Of a DNA stretch of 64,000 bases, positions 10,600-21,178 are shown one piece after another; within the stretch, counting starts at the first letter, position 1; the number at the start of each line of letters is the position of its first letter. The translations under genes and the position numbers were made by a program. The notes beneath the pieces are model-generated. The model made no database searches, had not been told where the DNA came from, and saw nothing but the letters and a program-made list of their open reading frames with translations. The stretch is from NCBI RefSeq assembly GCF_024323335.1, contig NC_066579.1:130929354-130993353 (forward strand), in the 5' to 3' direction. The DNA is from Lathyrus oleraceus (taxonomy: Eukaryota > Streptophyta > Magnoliopsida > Fabales > Fabaceae).

Positions 10600-11235
10600 A
10601 CCCCGAAACTTTCTGATCGATACTATTTTTTGCTTTTCTTGAACCCCGAACAAATATTTTCTTTCGCGCAGATGATCCCTGATCACCGCAGTTGAACCCC
10701 GACAACTTCATAGTAGTCTTGTTTGCCAAATAATGAACCCCGCTCTCCATTTTGAACCCCAGTCGCCTGACGATAACTTGTGATCGCCACTGTGAACCCC
10801 GTTCTCCAGAAAACACCCCGTGTCTCCCTTTCTCCATTTGAACCCCGTTCTCCAGAAAATGCCGCAACACTTCCTTTTCTCCATTTGAACCCCGTTCTCC
10901 GCTTTCTTGTGATAATTCCGCTGGCAACGCCGAAAATAACACCAAAACACCACTCTGATGGCGACATATCAGAGGGTACACCTTCACAAAAGGAAGGTAA
11001 CATGTGCATCTCTTCCTCAGAAGACACCCATTACGACTTCTGTCGGCCTCAGCCAAAGTCTAAGGTGACACATGATCGGAAGATAATCCTGAGGACCTCA
11101 TCCCGGATATAATCTTCAACTCCAATCTCCAATTGAACCCCGCTCTCCAGAAAATGCCTCAACACTTCCTTTTCTTCGTCTGAACCCCGCTCTCCAGAAA
11201 ATGCCGCAACACTTCCCTTTTCTCCGATTGAACTG
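10600..11235 (-). repeat. Array of GAACCCCG / TTCTCCAG units in Ogre-2 3' region
   Basis: At least ten copies of GAACCCCG (plus strand), many extended to GAACCCCGTTCTCCAGAAAA with GCCGCAACACTTCC and TTTCTCC. Clearest copies begin near 10792, 10838, 10885, 11132 and 11181, about 46-50 bp apart. Confidence 0.85.
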
Positions 11236-11464
11236 TATTTTCGCGCTGATCGTGTAACGTCCTTTGATTTTATTTCCATCTCCGCCCGACGGAAAAATCT
11301 CCACCAATATCGTACTACTGGGGAACATTGTTGCTCCAACGTTATGATGCCGAACTCCTCAGAGTAACATCTTCCAACTTCTCTCTCGCACGACAGAAAT
11401 CTCCTCCAGTATCGCACTATTGGGGAATATGGTTGACCCAACACCACGATGCTAAACTCCTCAG

Positions 11465-11640
11465 AGTAACATCTTCACCATCCGGCGAAACCAAATCCCA
11501 AGCGGTAACCACGGCTCGAGTAACTGATGCTTGCAATGCCGATGCTGATCTTCCAACTGGCGAAACCACTTCTCAAACGGTAACCACAACTCGAGTAGCA
11601 TCTTCACCCACTGGCGAAACCAAATCTCAAACGGTAACCA
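11465..11640 (-). repeat. Short array of GGCGAAACCA..CGGTAACCAC units
   Basis: Three copies of a unit containing ggcgaaacc, then tctcaaacggtaaccac, then ctcgagtaac (plus strand), near 11482, 11558 and 11615. Confidence 0.8.
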
Positions 11641-11769
11641 CTGCCTGAGACTAGCTGATGCTTGCAATGATGATGCATGGTTTTTTTAGCGCAATGCTCC
11701 ATATTTATGGAAATGCTACGCAATTAGCTATGCAATATGCTATGCTTATCTACATGATGCATGCATAAA

Positions 11770-12200
11770 AAGTATCCCCCTCAAGGGACTCTTCTGGGGA
11801 GGTCGAGGCACTCTGTTGAGGAACTCGCCAACACTCCAATCTCCACCCTGCTGGGGAATAACACTGCTGCTGGGAAGTATACCACCCTCACCAGGAATAA
11901 CCTCCACTGAACCTGATCCGCTTGGGGACTTCGCTGGGGAATAAACCACCAACGCACTCTGTGGGGAAACCAACAACCTCTGACTTGCTGGGGATACAAC
12001 AATCTCGGCTCTGCTTGGAGAAACCACTACCAATAGATACCTCCGCTGGGGAAATAGCAACCTTCGGGCCTGGCTGCTGAGGAAATACCGATCTCAAACT
12101 GGCTGGGGAGATAACCATCCCGACCCTGCTAGGACACAGACCTCGAATCTGCTGAGGAGGTAACAATCCCAACTCTGCTTGGGGAATCCAGGAAGTTCTG
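11770..12200 (-). repeat. Array of a motif complementary to the primer site (Ogre-2)
   Basis: On the plus strand about 15 variants of ACTCTGCTGGGGAA occur at roughly 28-30 bp spacing, e.g. GGACTCTTCTGGGGA (11787), CACCCTGCTGGGGAATAAC (11844), GACTTGCTGGGGATA (11981) and CAACTCTGCTTGGGGAA (12170). On the element's sense strand these read TTCCCCAGCAGAGT, the complement of its own primer site. I see no other role. Confidence 0.75.
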
Positions 12201-13262
12201 GAACTGAACACCCGTCGACTCGTCGAACCATGGTACTCAACATCCAAATCCAATGTCAGCTTTCCAATTTTGAGAACTCCCAGACTCGTCTGGACTTTTC
12301 TGATTCATCACCTTGCATTCCCGACTTCTCCGTACTCGACGGCGATCGAACTCCTCGGATTGGTACAAACTTTCCAATCTCAGACTTTGAAGAGTCTTCT
12401 TGATTAATTCTCAAGGATCGTCGTACGTCTCTTCGCCGTCTTTCCACCATTCCTCCATCCATTCGTCCCTGATTGGACTCTGCGGGGATCTTTTGTCAAA
12501 AGGCTTCCACATCACAACCTGCAAGTGAGTGAAAATATCTAACAGTACCTGCAAAAGAGATCGTTAGATAAAACGTGCCCCAGGCGTGTCAAGATTCAAC
12601 ACTTGGGCCACTCAACCTTCCGAACAAGATTTCAAATTTCAATCTTATAAACATGCATTGGAAGGGACCTGTATGTCTTAAAATGCAAAGATTCTTTATC
12701 ACAAACAATTGGATGTTTTTGCAATCAAAGCGGTAATGAAAACAAAAACAAAATTATTTGACTGAATATGCATTTTATTGATTGAAAAAGTGTGGCTCAT
12801 AACTGAGCAATACAAAGGAAGCAATTCCTGAAAAGAGGTAATTGCGCACAAAAGGAAAAATCTATCCTAATGGCAATGTGAAACCGTGATCTCATCGAGT
12901 TCCAACTCGGTTACACCCCATATGTCCTCAGACTTTCCGTGCTTTCTGCCTTCTGAACAAGACGCTTCCGATTGATCTCTACCGGGGATTATCCATGTGT
13001 CATATCCAAAGTACAAACGATCATGCTGGACGCAGTTGTTCGTTTCAATCCTTCTTTTGCCTGGACCGCCCTTTCGGGTTTTCAGTCCACCGGGATACCC
13101 TTTTTTGCCCAAGCCGCCTTTTCAGGTTTTCGACTTGCCGGGTGTACAATTTGTTCATTTTTATCGCTAATTTTTGCCCGAACTTTTTCATCATTTTTTT
13201 TGATTCGCCGGGATGCCCATTTTTGCTTGGACTATTTTATTCTTTTCGTCCAGCGGGTCTCT

Positions 13263-16200
13263 TTACACGAAGTATTTTTTAACTGCGTCCGCATTCACAG
13301 GGGATGGAAAATCTTCGCCATCCATGGTCGTTAACAACAAGGCTCCGCCAGAGAAAACCTTCTTGACCACGAATGGACCTTCATAATTGGGTGTCCATTT
13401 GCCCCTTCGATCGTTTTGAGGAGGAAGGATCCTTTTCAGCACCATATCACCTACGTGATACACACGAGGTCACACCTTTCGGTCAAAAGCACGCTTCATC
13501 CGCTGCTGGTATAACTGCCCATGACAGATGGCCGCCAGCCTCTTTTCCTCAATCAGGCTCAACTCTTCATACCGGGTTCTCACCCATTCAGCCTCTTGCA
13601 ATTTCACGTCCATCAGGACTCTCAAAGAGGGAATTTGAACCTCAACCGGTAGCACGGCTTCCATTCCATATACCAAAGAGAAAGGCGTTGCCCCAGTAGA
13701 CGTACGCACCGAGGTTCGATACCCATGCAATGCAAACGGCAACATCTCATGCCAATCCTTGTAGGTCACGACCATTTTCTGCACAATCTTCTTTATATTC
13801 TTATTGGCCGCCTCAACCGCCCCATTCATCTTCGGTTGATAAGGAGAAGAATTATGATGCTCAATCTTGAATTCCCGGCACAGTTCTGCCATCATCTTGT
13901 TATTCAAATTAGAACCATTATCAGTAATGATTCTCTCGGGAACCCCATATCTGCAAATGATGTCTCTCTTGAGGAATCTGGCGACGACCTGCTTCGTCAC
14001 GTTCGCATAAGAGGCTGCTTCCACCCACTTGGTGAAGTAATCGATAGCCACTAATATGAACCGATGCCCATTCGAAGCTGTAGGCTCAATCTTCCCAATC
14101 ATATCAATGCCCCACATAGCAAACGGCCACGGAGATGACATCAAACTCAATGGATTTGGAGGCACGTGCACCTTGTCAGCGTAAATCTGGCATTTATGAC
14201 ATTTCCGCACAAAATTGAAACATTGGGCCTCCATTGTCATCCAATAATAACCTGCCCTTAGCAGCTTCTTCACCATTGCATTCCCACTGGCATGGGTACC
14301 GAACGACCCCTCGTGAACCTCTTTCATCAATTGGCTTGCTTCTTTATCATCAACACATCTGAGCAAAACCCAATCGAAATTTCGCTTGTACAAAACCCCA
14401 TCCTTATTCAGGTAGAACACCATAGCCAACCTCCGCAGAGTCTTTCGGTCCTTTTTAGATGATCCCTCAGGATACTCTTGGGTCTCCAGATAGCGCTTGA
14501 TATCGTAATACCACGGCATCTCATCCTCAGGCGTTGTGTCCATAGCAAACACATAAGCCGGTCTATCCAGACGTCCCACCTCAACACTGGGGAACTGATT
14601 CCACCACTGCACCTTAATCAAGGCAGCCAGAGTAGCCAAAGCATCTGCCAACGAATTCTCTTCTCTAGGCACATGATGCAAAACCACCTTGGTGAAAAAC
14701 GTCAACAGTCTCCTCGTATAATCCCGGTATGGAATTAAATGAGATTGATGCGTATACCATTTTCCGTTAACCTGATTCACCACCAAAGCTGAATCTCCAT
14801 ATATAACAAGGTTCTTGATCCTCAAATCAATCGCCTCTTCAATCCCCAAGATACAAGCTTCGTATTCAGCCACGTTGTTGGTGCACTCAAATGTTAGTCG
14901 GGCAACAAAAGGAATATGGGATCCTTTCGGCGTAACCAAAATAGCACCAACACCGCTACCATTCACGTTAACGGCCCCATCAAACATCAGAATCCATTCG
15001 GATTCAGGGTCAGGCCCCTCCTCCGGGATCGGTTCCTCGCAATCTTTCGATTTGAGAAACATGATGTCCTCATCAGGGAATTCAAACTTCATCGGTTGAT
15101 AATCCTCAATGGGTTGCTGGGCGAGGTAATCAGACAATACACTCCCTTTGATTGCTTTCTGAGAGGTATACTGTATATCATATTCAGTCAAAATCATTTG
15201 CCACCTCGCAACCCGTCCGGTCAATGCTGGCTTCTCAAAAATGTACTTAATTGGATCCATCTTGGAAATCAATAAAGTGGTATGAACCAGCATATACTGT
15301 CTCAGTCGGCGAGCAGCCCAGACCAAAGCACAACAAGTTTTCTCGAGCAGTGAATATCTTGTTTCACAGTCGGTAAACTTTTTGCTAAGGTAGTATATGG
15401 CATGCTCTTTTCGACCAGACTCGTCATGCTGCCCCAATACACACCCCATAGACCCCTCGAGAACCGTCAAGTACAGAATTAACGGTCGTCCCTCCACAGG
15501 AGGCATCAGAATCGAAGGCTCCTGCAAATACTCTTTTATCTTTTCAAATGCCGCTTGGCAATCATTATTCCACCTGACCGTTTGATCTTTTCTTAACAAC
15601 TTGAATATCGGTTCACACGTGGCGGTTAGATGAGATATGAACCGCGAAATGTAGTTCAATCTACCTAAGAAACCACGAACCTCCTTCTTCGTTCTCGGTT
15701 CAGGCATTTCTCTTATTGCTTTTTTTTTTTTAATATTTTTTTTAGCAGGATCAACCTCGATTCCTCTTATCCGCTCACAATAAGCCCCAGCCACTTACCG
15801 GACCGCACTCTGATAGTGCACTTATTCGGATTCAACCTCAGTCTAAATTGTCTTAACTGATCGACCAACTTGACCAAATCTACCGAATGCCCCACTTCTG
15901 TTTGGGACCTTGCTATCAAGTTATCAACATAGCATTCGATTTCATGATGAATCATATCATGAAACAAAGTTACCCTGATACGTGGCACCGGTGTTCTGCT
16001 GCACTAGAGGACAGTCTTCTCTCAATGGTAGTTTGTGCACAACGACATCGGCATCCGACCCTGGCCTATCCTGATACGACCAGGCGAAGGTATCCACATG
16101 CTCTTTCAATAGGGCTACCATTCTGCTCTTGACTTGCCTCTGAAGCGGCCCCAAGTTTCACTTCCTTTCTGACCTCGGTGGGCCTAAACTTACGATCTCA

Positions 16201-16350
16201 ACTTGCTCCGCGTGCGGCCGAATCACCTTCTCCTCTTGTTTCAACAACCTGGCTAATCTTCCAACAGATCACAATCTTCTTCGCCTTCTTCTTCGGCATG
16301 ATAGATCGGATTGTCGAAGTCATATGAGGGTGTAACCAAATTGTTATCAA
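13263..16350 (-). pseudogene. pol: Ogre-2 pol: RNase H, archaeal-type RNase H and integrase, with the RT palm deleted
   Basis: Reading down the minus strand: a pol start with DFDNPI (about 16320), an RT N-terminus ending PLVQQ, then a jump at about 15988-16002 to GATYQ. The whole RT palm with the first catalytic aspartate is missing. YxDD is present only as YVDN (15920-15931). After a T-rich insertion and a frameshift near 15725-15785, RNase H (LGRLNYISRF, HAIYYLSKKF, KYIFEKPALTGR), the archaeal-type RNase H (LMFDGAVNVNGSG, ECTNNVAEYEA, YGDSALV) and integrase (HHCC zinc finger, D-D-E around GIDMIG, TDNGSN and NGAVEAANK) follow in one 774-residue frame. TGA at 13470-13472 cuts off the last 69 codons, which include GPF. 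The second RNase H is a mark of the Tat lineage. Confidence 0.9.
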
Positions 16351-16653
16351 TGAGATCAGGAAGATTATTTTTGGAAATCGGAACGAGACAAATCAAAAAA
16401 GGAAAATGAAAACATTGCCATTTTTATTTTTGTTTTTAAACTGCAAAAATAACTTAAAAACAGGGAACACCGCTTTTAGTTGAAAAACATCCTTTTATTT
16501 ATGATGCAAAATGTTGCAAAATGAAACACATGAGATGGCCCTTACAATGGACCATTACGTTTCGGGAAAAACGTATGGCTTCCATGCAAATAAAATTAAA
16601 AACAAAAAATATTACTCTTCATGATGAGTGACAGTGATGATCTTTGAGGCCTT
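16351..16653 (-). other. Intron-like spacer between gag-pro and pol in Ogre-2
   Basis: Stop-rich, T-rich (sense strand) stretch. It carries GAAGAGTAAT and TTTTTGCAG, both also found in the Ogre-1 spacer (32409 and 32561-32573). Ogre elements are known to splice out an intron between protease and RT, so this is probably it; exact borders are not resolved. Confidence 0.55.
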
Positions 16654-17961
16654 CTAGTTCCCTGGTACGCACGATTTTATCCACGACTCAAGCTCACGGT
16701 CACAGTCAATCTCTTCACCCACTGTACAGGCGTGACCTGGATTCAACATTCCAGCACTGATGAATGTGAACGGTGGACGGCGTCCTTTGTTCTGTCTAGA
16801 CGACTCTTGATCTGGCTGATAGCCAACCCCGAACATATCCGCCTTTACCACAATGTGTATGATCTTTCCCCAGCCTAGGGCTTCTCCGTTCTTCACCACT
16901 TCCATGGCCTACTTGTAAGAAGAAATGGACAGCTTTTTCTCTTTCTCAGCACAAATGGCATTTTCTACCTTGACGGTTTCAACTGCCTGACATGGTGTTT
17001 CAAATATTTCACTGTCCATTTCTACCTGCTTGAACGATGACAAGTGGCTGACAAAGATGTCCTCCTCCCCCCAATCAACTTTCTCAAATCGGAGACGTCC
17101 TTCATCCATCATTCTTTGAATCGTCTCCCTCAGTATTACACACCCATTTGTAGTGACGGCGCAGGAAGCACAACGATTATCACAACCAGGGAAAACTCCA
17201 CTCTTCATCAGATGTCTCTTGACCACAGACATAGGAGTCCTCAACTGATTCACATCCGTCACCTCTATTTTTCTCTTATCCTCTGTCATCACATTTACCC
17301 CCATAGGACCATGCATCGACACGGGGTTAGCATTAACATTCGGCGTCGGTGCAAAATTGATGGCTTTAGAATCCACCAAATCTTGAACGACATGCTTAAA
17401 AGCTTTACACCCCTCAATGTGATGTCCGGGTGCACCAGCATGGAACTCACACCTGACATTCTCATCGTAACTTGCAAGCCTCTGATCCGGTCTCACTGGA
17501 ACCAATGTCCTTGGCTGCACCAACCCAAGATCCTTCAACCTTGTAAACAGAGAGGCATAAGTCACGGGCGGCTTATTAAAATGACGATCTGTCGTCCTTC
17601 TTCTCACTTGGCACCCAGCTTTCTGTGTTCTCTGTTGAGGCGGCGGTTGCTGCTGTTGTACAGGTGAATTACTAGCAGGAATCGTTACTGTAGCAGCATA
17701 TGGGTGATAACGATCCTTACCCCTTTTGGCATGCACATCACTTGATTCAACCTCCTTCTTGTGTTGACTATTGCCAGAGGGCTTCTTTACTCCAGACGAC
17801 GGAGCCTCTCCCTGGATTTTCCCCATTCTCAGCCAGTTTTCAATCCTCTCCAACCTCTCAACGATTGCTTTCTGCCCCAAAGCGAGCCCTCGCACAACAT
17901 TGAACAACTCCCTCATCATCTCTTTCAATTCGAGAATGTCGGCGTTGGGTGGATTCATCAT
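16654..17961 (-). pseudogene. gag-pro: Ogre-2 gag-pro with capsid core and protease removed
   Basis: ATG at 17959-17961 starts MMNPPNADILELKEMM. A short coiled-coil-like head (LGQKAIVERLERIE) joins directly to the segment that follows capsid in Ogre-1 (ENWLRMGKIQ aligned to ENYLKTCKIQ). The gag tail is kept: a Q-rich stretch, CEFHAGAPGH..GC (17434-17475), KAFKHVVQDL and a cysteine-rich CxxCA segment. It then jumps from RLRFEKVD to WGEEDIFVSHLSSF, which in Ogre-1 lies after the protease. Both junctions keep the frame. TAG at 16909-16911 is a nonsense change within SYK-AMEVV; the frame continues to 16654. The product would be a nucleic-acid-binding gag tail without capsid or protease. Confidence 0.85.
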
Positions 17962-18404
17962 TCCTGTGTCAATCAAACATGTTAGAAACTGACACCTGCA
18001 AAACAGAAGACAAGTTATTATGATTATGCATGAATGCAATGTCTATCCATATGAGGAACATTCTTGTCTTTCGATCCTGGCTTCATCGAGACAGATAATA
18101 ATCCGGCAGCAATATTCTGACATTCACCATTTGATTTCATCACACGGATCAGAGATATATGATTTAGCAAAGATACCCCCCAACCATGTGTGTGCCATGT
18201 GAGTGCATACAAGAAAGCAAATAAAGCTTAAAGACCGATCGCTGAATGAAAATAACCACTGCATATCAAAAGTGCACAATAAGTGCAAGAGTCATACATC
18301 AAGCTGATACAAATCAGATTACAATTCTCCAGAATCAGAAAGAAAATATAAGCAAGTGAATTCCGTCAACAGGCCTGACGGTAATCCACACAAATGAGAA
18401 AGGT
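17962..18404 (-). other. Spacer between Ogre-2 ORF1 and gag
   Basis: No coding sequence seen. It ends with a pyrimidine tract and TTGACACAG just before the gag ATG, which could act as a splice acceptor; this is only a guess. Confidence 0.6.
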
Positions 18405-20151
18405 CTACACTGATGAAGGTCCCACAGAAGGCTCTGCATCATCAACCATCTTGGTAAACTTCATGGCAAACCTGAGCTCGGTGTTCTCTTGCTGCAATCT
18501 CCCTATCTCCTTCTAGTGAATCTTCATCTGTCTGAAGTAATAATCCCTCTCCGCAAGATAATGATCTCACTCAGCAATGATCTTCACGTTCTCTGCTTCC
18601 TTAATCTTCAACTTTGCTTCCCATTCGGCGACGAGGATTCTGACTCTGTCTTCCCTCTGATCTCTCACAAGGATTTGCCTCCTTTTCTCATCTTCAATGA
18701 CCTTTGAAGCTCTAGCTAGCTTCTCCTTAGTGATGTCATGCTCCTTTGTAGACGACTCCAACGCTTGGCTGATCTTGCGGCAATAGGCAATGTCTATCTC
18801 AAAGCGCTTCACTTCCATGGCATGTCTCTTATCCTGATCTTCCATTCTCCCTTTGATCTCCTGATTGGCTATCTGAACCCGAGCAACACTCATCTCCAAT
18901 TCAGTTTTCTCCGCTTGCAACTGATCTCTGGCCTTCTTCATCTCGAGGAATTCTTCCATGCTGACAGAAGAACGTGGCCCCTCAATCAAAGGACACCAAG
19001 GATCACCTCCCGAAAATGGTAGATGTGTGAGCTCAATCCTCTTCCTAAGCCAATCATCAAATGGAGGAAAAGACCTGCTGTTAACCTTGCCAAAAGGAAC
19101 CTTACCCTTCCTCTGAATATTTCGCCATGCCCCAGACACTTGCCTCAATTGTAATAAGTTACCCTCAGCTGGGAAGTAGAAAGACTCCTGAATCTCACGC
19201 TCGAGAGGAGGAACCTCCATAGCAAACCCCATCTGTTTCCTAAGAAGCGTCGGGTTGTAATTAATGCAACCTTGAACTCCTATAAGAGGCACATTGGGAA
19301 AGCTCCCACAACTGTAAATAAAATCTCGTCCAGCCATACCGTTGTGAGTCCAAGCTATGTCCTTGGCTCGCAAACCCATCAACCTGATTGACCACTTGAC
19401 AGTAGGATCAAGAGCGACAAAGGTACCTCTGGAAGGCAAATACCCCATGAACCATTTGTACAACAGCTGAGCACAACACCGAATCAATCCCCCACGCCGC
19501 TTCTCGTTCCGATTATGGACCGAGTAATAGACATCTCCAATCAGAGTAGGAACGGGATTCCTCTGCATAAACAATCTGATAGCATTAATATCCACAAAGC
19601 TCTTCTGATTAGGAAACAAGATGGTCCCATAAATGCTCACAGCAATCAAAGCACAGACAGTCTTCCAATTACCCACAACAGCATGATCCTTGGCTTTAGC
19701 CTCCAATAAACTCAAATGAAGACCAGGTAATTTTTCCCTTCTCCTTCAAACCCCCCTTGGTCACCTCCAAGCTCAAATAAAGAGCACGAGAGATCTCAGC
19801 AATATCAGGCTCCACCTTAGTGGCATAGAAAGGAATCTGATCTCGGATCTGAATACCCAGGATGCTGGCATAGTCTTCCATCAAAGGTCCCAACAGGTAA
19901 TCCGGGAAAACGAAACACCTCAAGCCCGGGTCATAAAACTGGAGAAGAGTATGAATGGCGCTCCTATCGCTGTTTGTGAGCCTGAAAACCAACTTCAGAA
20001 TACCACCGCATGCCTCACGGAACATCCCCACATGGCCAGGTGTAATCAATGCTATCATATCCCTCAACACACCAATCTCTGGATTGAAGAAATTGTAGAC
20101 GACGTCATCTTTCAAACCGGTCCTCATGTCTGGAACAAAGAAGTCTCTCAA
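18405..20151 (-). pseudogene. Ogre-2 ORF1
   Basis: ORF1 is the additional gene before gag that characterises Ogre; its function is unknown. Family blocks visible in order are LLQFYDPGLRCFVFPDY, NPVPTLIGD, LLYKWFMGYLPSRG, MGLRAKDIAW, SCGSFPNVPL and GCINYNP, followed by a C-terminal coiled coil rich in K, E and R (SMEEFLEMKKARDQLQAE onward). Lesions: a frameshift at about 19700-19715, TGA at 18567-18569 and TAG at about 18513-18515; the true end is TAG 18405-18407. The frame starts without ATG near 20151, and an in-frame stop lies a few codons upstream, so the start is unclear. It aligns along its length with Ogre-1 ORF1 (26703-28553). Confidence 0.85.
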
Positions 20152-21158
20152 CCAGGATCTCGATCAAGAATGTCCCTGCATATGGATAAACATGTGTTAA
20201 ATGCAGATAAATGCAAAATGTGAATGATGCTGATGTATGAATGCAATGCACTGTGCCATCCTCCCAGTCATCTGATCAACCACTGCACTGAGTTACAGCC
20301 TCTGAACTGATCACCACCATCTGAAGGAATATGTAACCACAAATCCCACTCAGGGTTCCGAAATAAACGGAATCGAAGGATACATCACCATCATCACCAG
20401 AGATCCACTGATCTGATAACCACACAATCATCTGAACCAGCCCAGGGAATCCTGAAATAAACGGATCCCCACTGATAAATACCACGGACAGAACTCCGGC
20501 GTCTCGGAAATAAATCCGTAAATCTGACTTATAAATAGAACTCTGATCAATAACTGAACCATTAGTCACCATCAAAGTCACCATCAGAACATGCATCTGT
20601 AAGAATCAACCCTCCCCTCACAGGTGAATTCTAATTAGGTCATCCTAAGGCGGATAATAGTCTCGACAATCGGGAAAAGATACTCGACGGGTTTGCCCTT
20701 TCGGGTGTGCCGTTGTAGCTCTCTTAAGATCGTCTAAACCAAAGATCCGGGAAAGCACGGTCACCGAAGTCAACAGATCAAAAGAGGTAACCCGACCAAA
20801 GTGGAATACCCCACAAAGGAAGAGCACTCTCAAATGAACCTCGTCCGGCTTGTGGTATGTCACGTTGCAACAACATGCTGATAAAGCAAGTGAGGAACAT
20901 GAGACCACGCTAATCCTAGGTGTATACTCGGGCCTGGGTTTTAGCCCCACTCAGAACACCCACCCCAACTCAGAGGAATCACCTGTACAGAAGACAGCAC
21001 AATGATAGTATGATGCATGCAAATATTTATGCAAATATATACACAACATAATAATCATAAATGCAATAAATAGCAGCACAAGCAACCTAAACTATCCTAG
21101 AGAGCGCTAGGAGAGACTCGCCTAGGGAAGATGGACCAGCAATAGGTCAACTTCTATG
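20152..21158 (-). other. Ogre-2 leader
   Basis: About 1 kb between primer site and ORF1. It contains three diverged copies of a GAAATAAACGGAT-like unit (near 20355, 20450 and 20506). No ORF is supported. Confidence 0.7.
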
Positions 21159-21176
21159 TCCCCAGCAGAGTCACCA
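21159..21176 (-). promoter_or_regulatory. Primer binding site of Ogre-2
   Basis: On the minus strand TGGTGACTCTGCTGGGGA begins 2 bp after the LTR end. It differs from the Ogre-1 site by one base (TGGC to TGGT), so tRNA-Arg priming is still likely. Confidence 0.9.
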
Positions 21177-21178
21177 GC

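Larger units (their letters stand above)
10301..13262 (-). other. Ogre-2 3' non-coding region with several tandem repeat families
   Basis: About 3 kb between the integrase end and the polypurine tract without convincing coding capacity. Long frames here (for example 10295-11056 minus) are made of repeats. Three arrays are present: 10600-11235, 11465-11640 and 11770-12200. The part next to integrase (about 12780-13262) is homologous to the corresponding part of Ogre-1 (44215-44700). Variable, repeat-rich 3' regions are a known Ogre feature and a known source of satellite repeats. Confidence 0.75.

Noticed and set aside
10295..11447. Minus-strand ORFs up to 253 residues with repeated GERGS/ENGVQMEK
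   Set aside because: They are translations of the GAACCCCG array in three frames; no codon constraint is seen.
17044..17667. 207-residue plus-strand ORF
   Set aside because: Shadow of the Ogre-2 gag frame on the minus strand.
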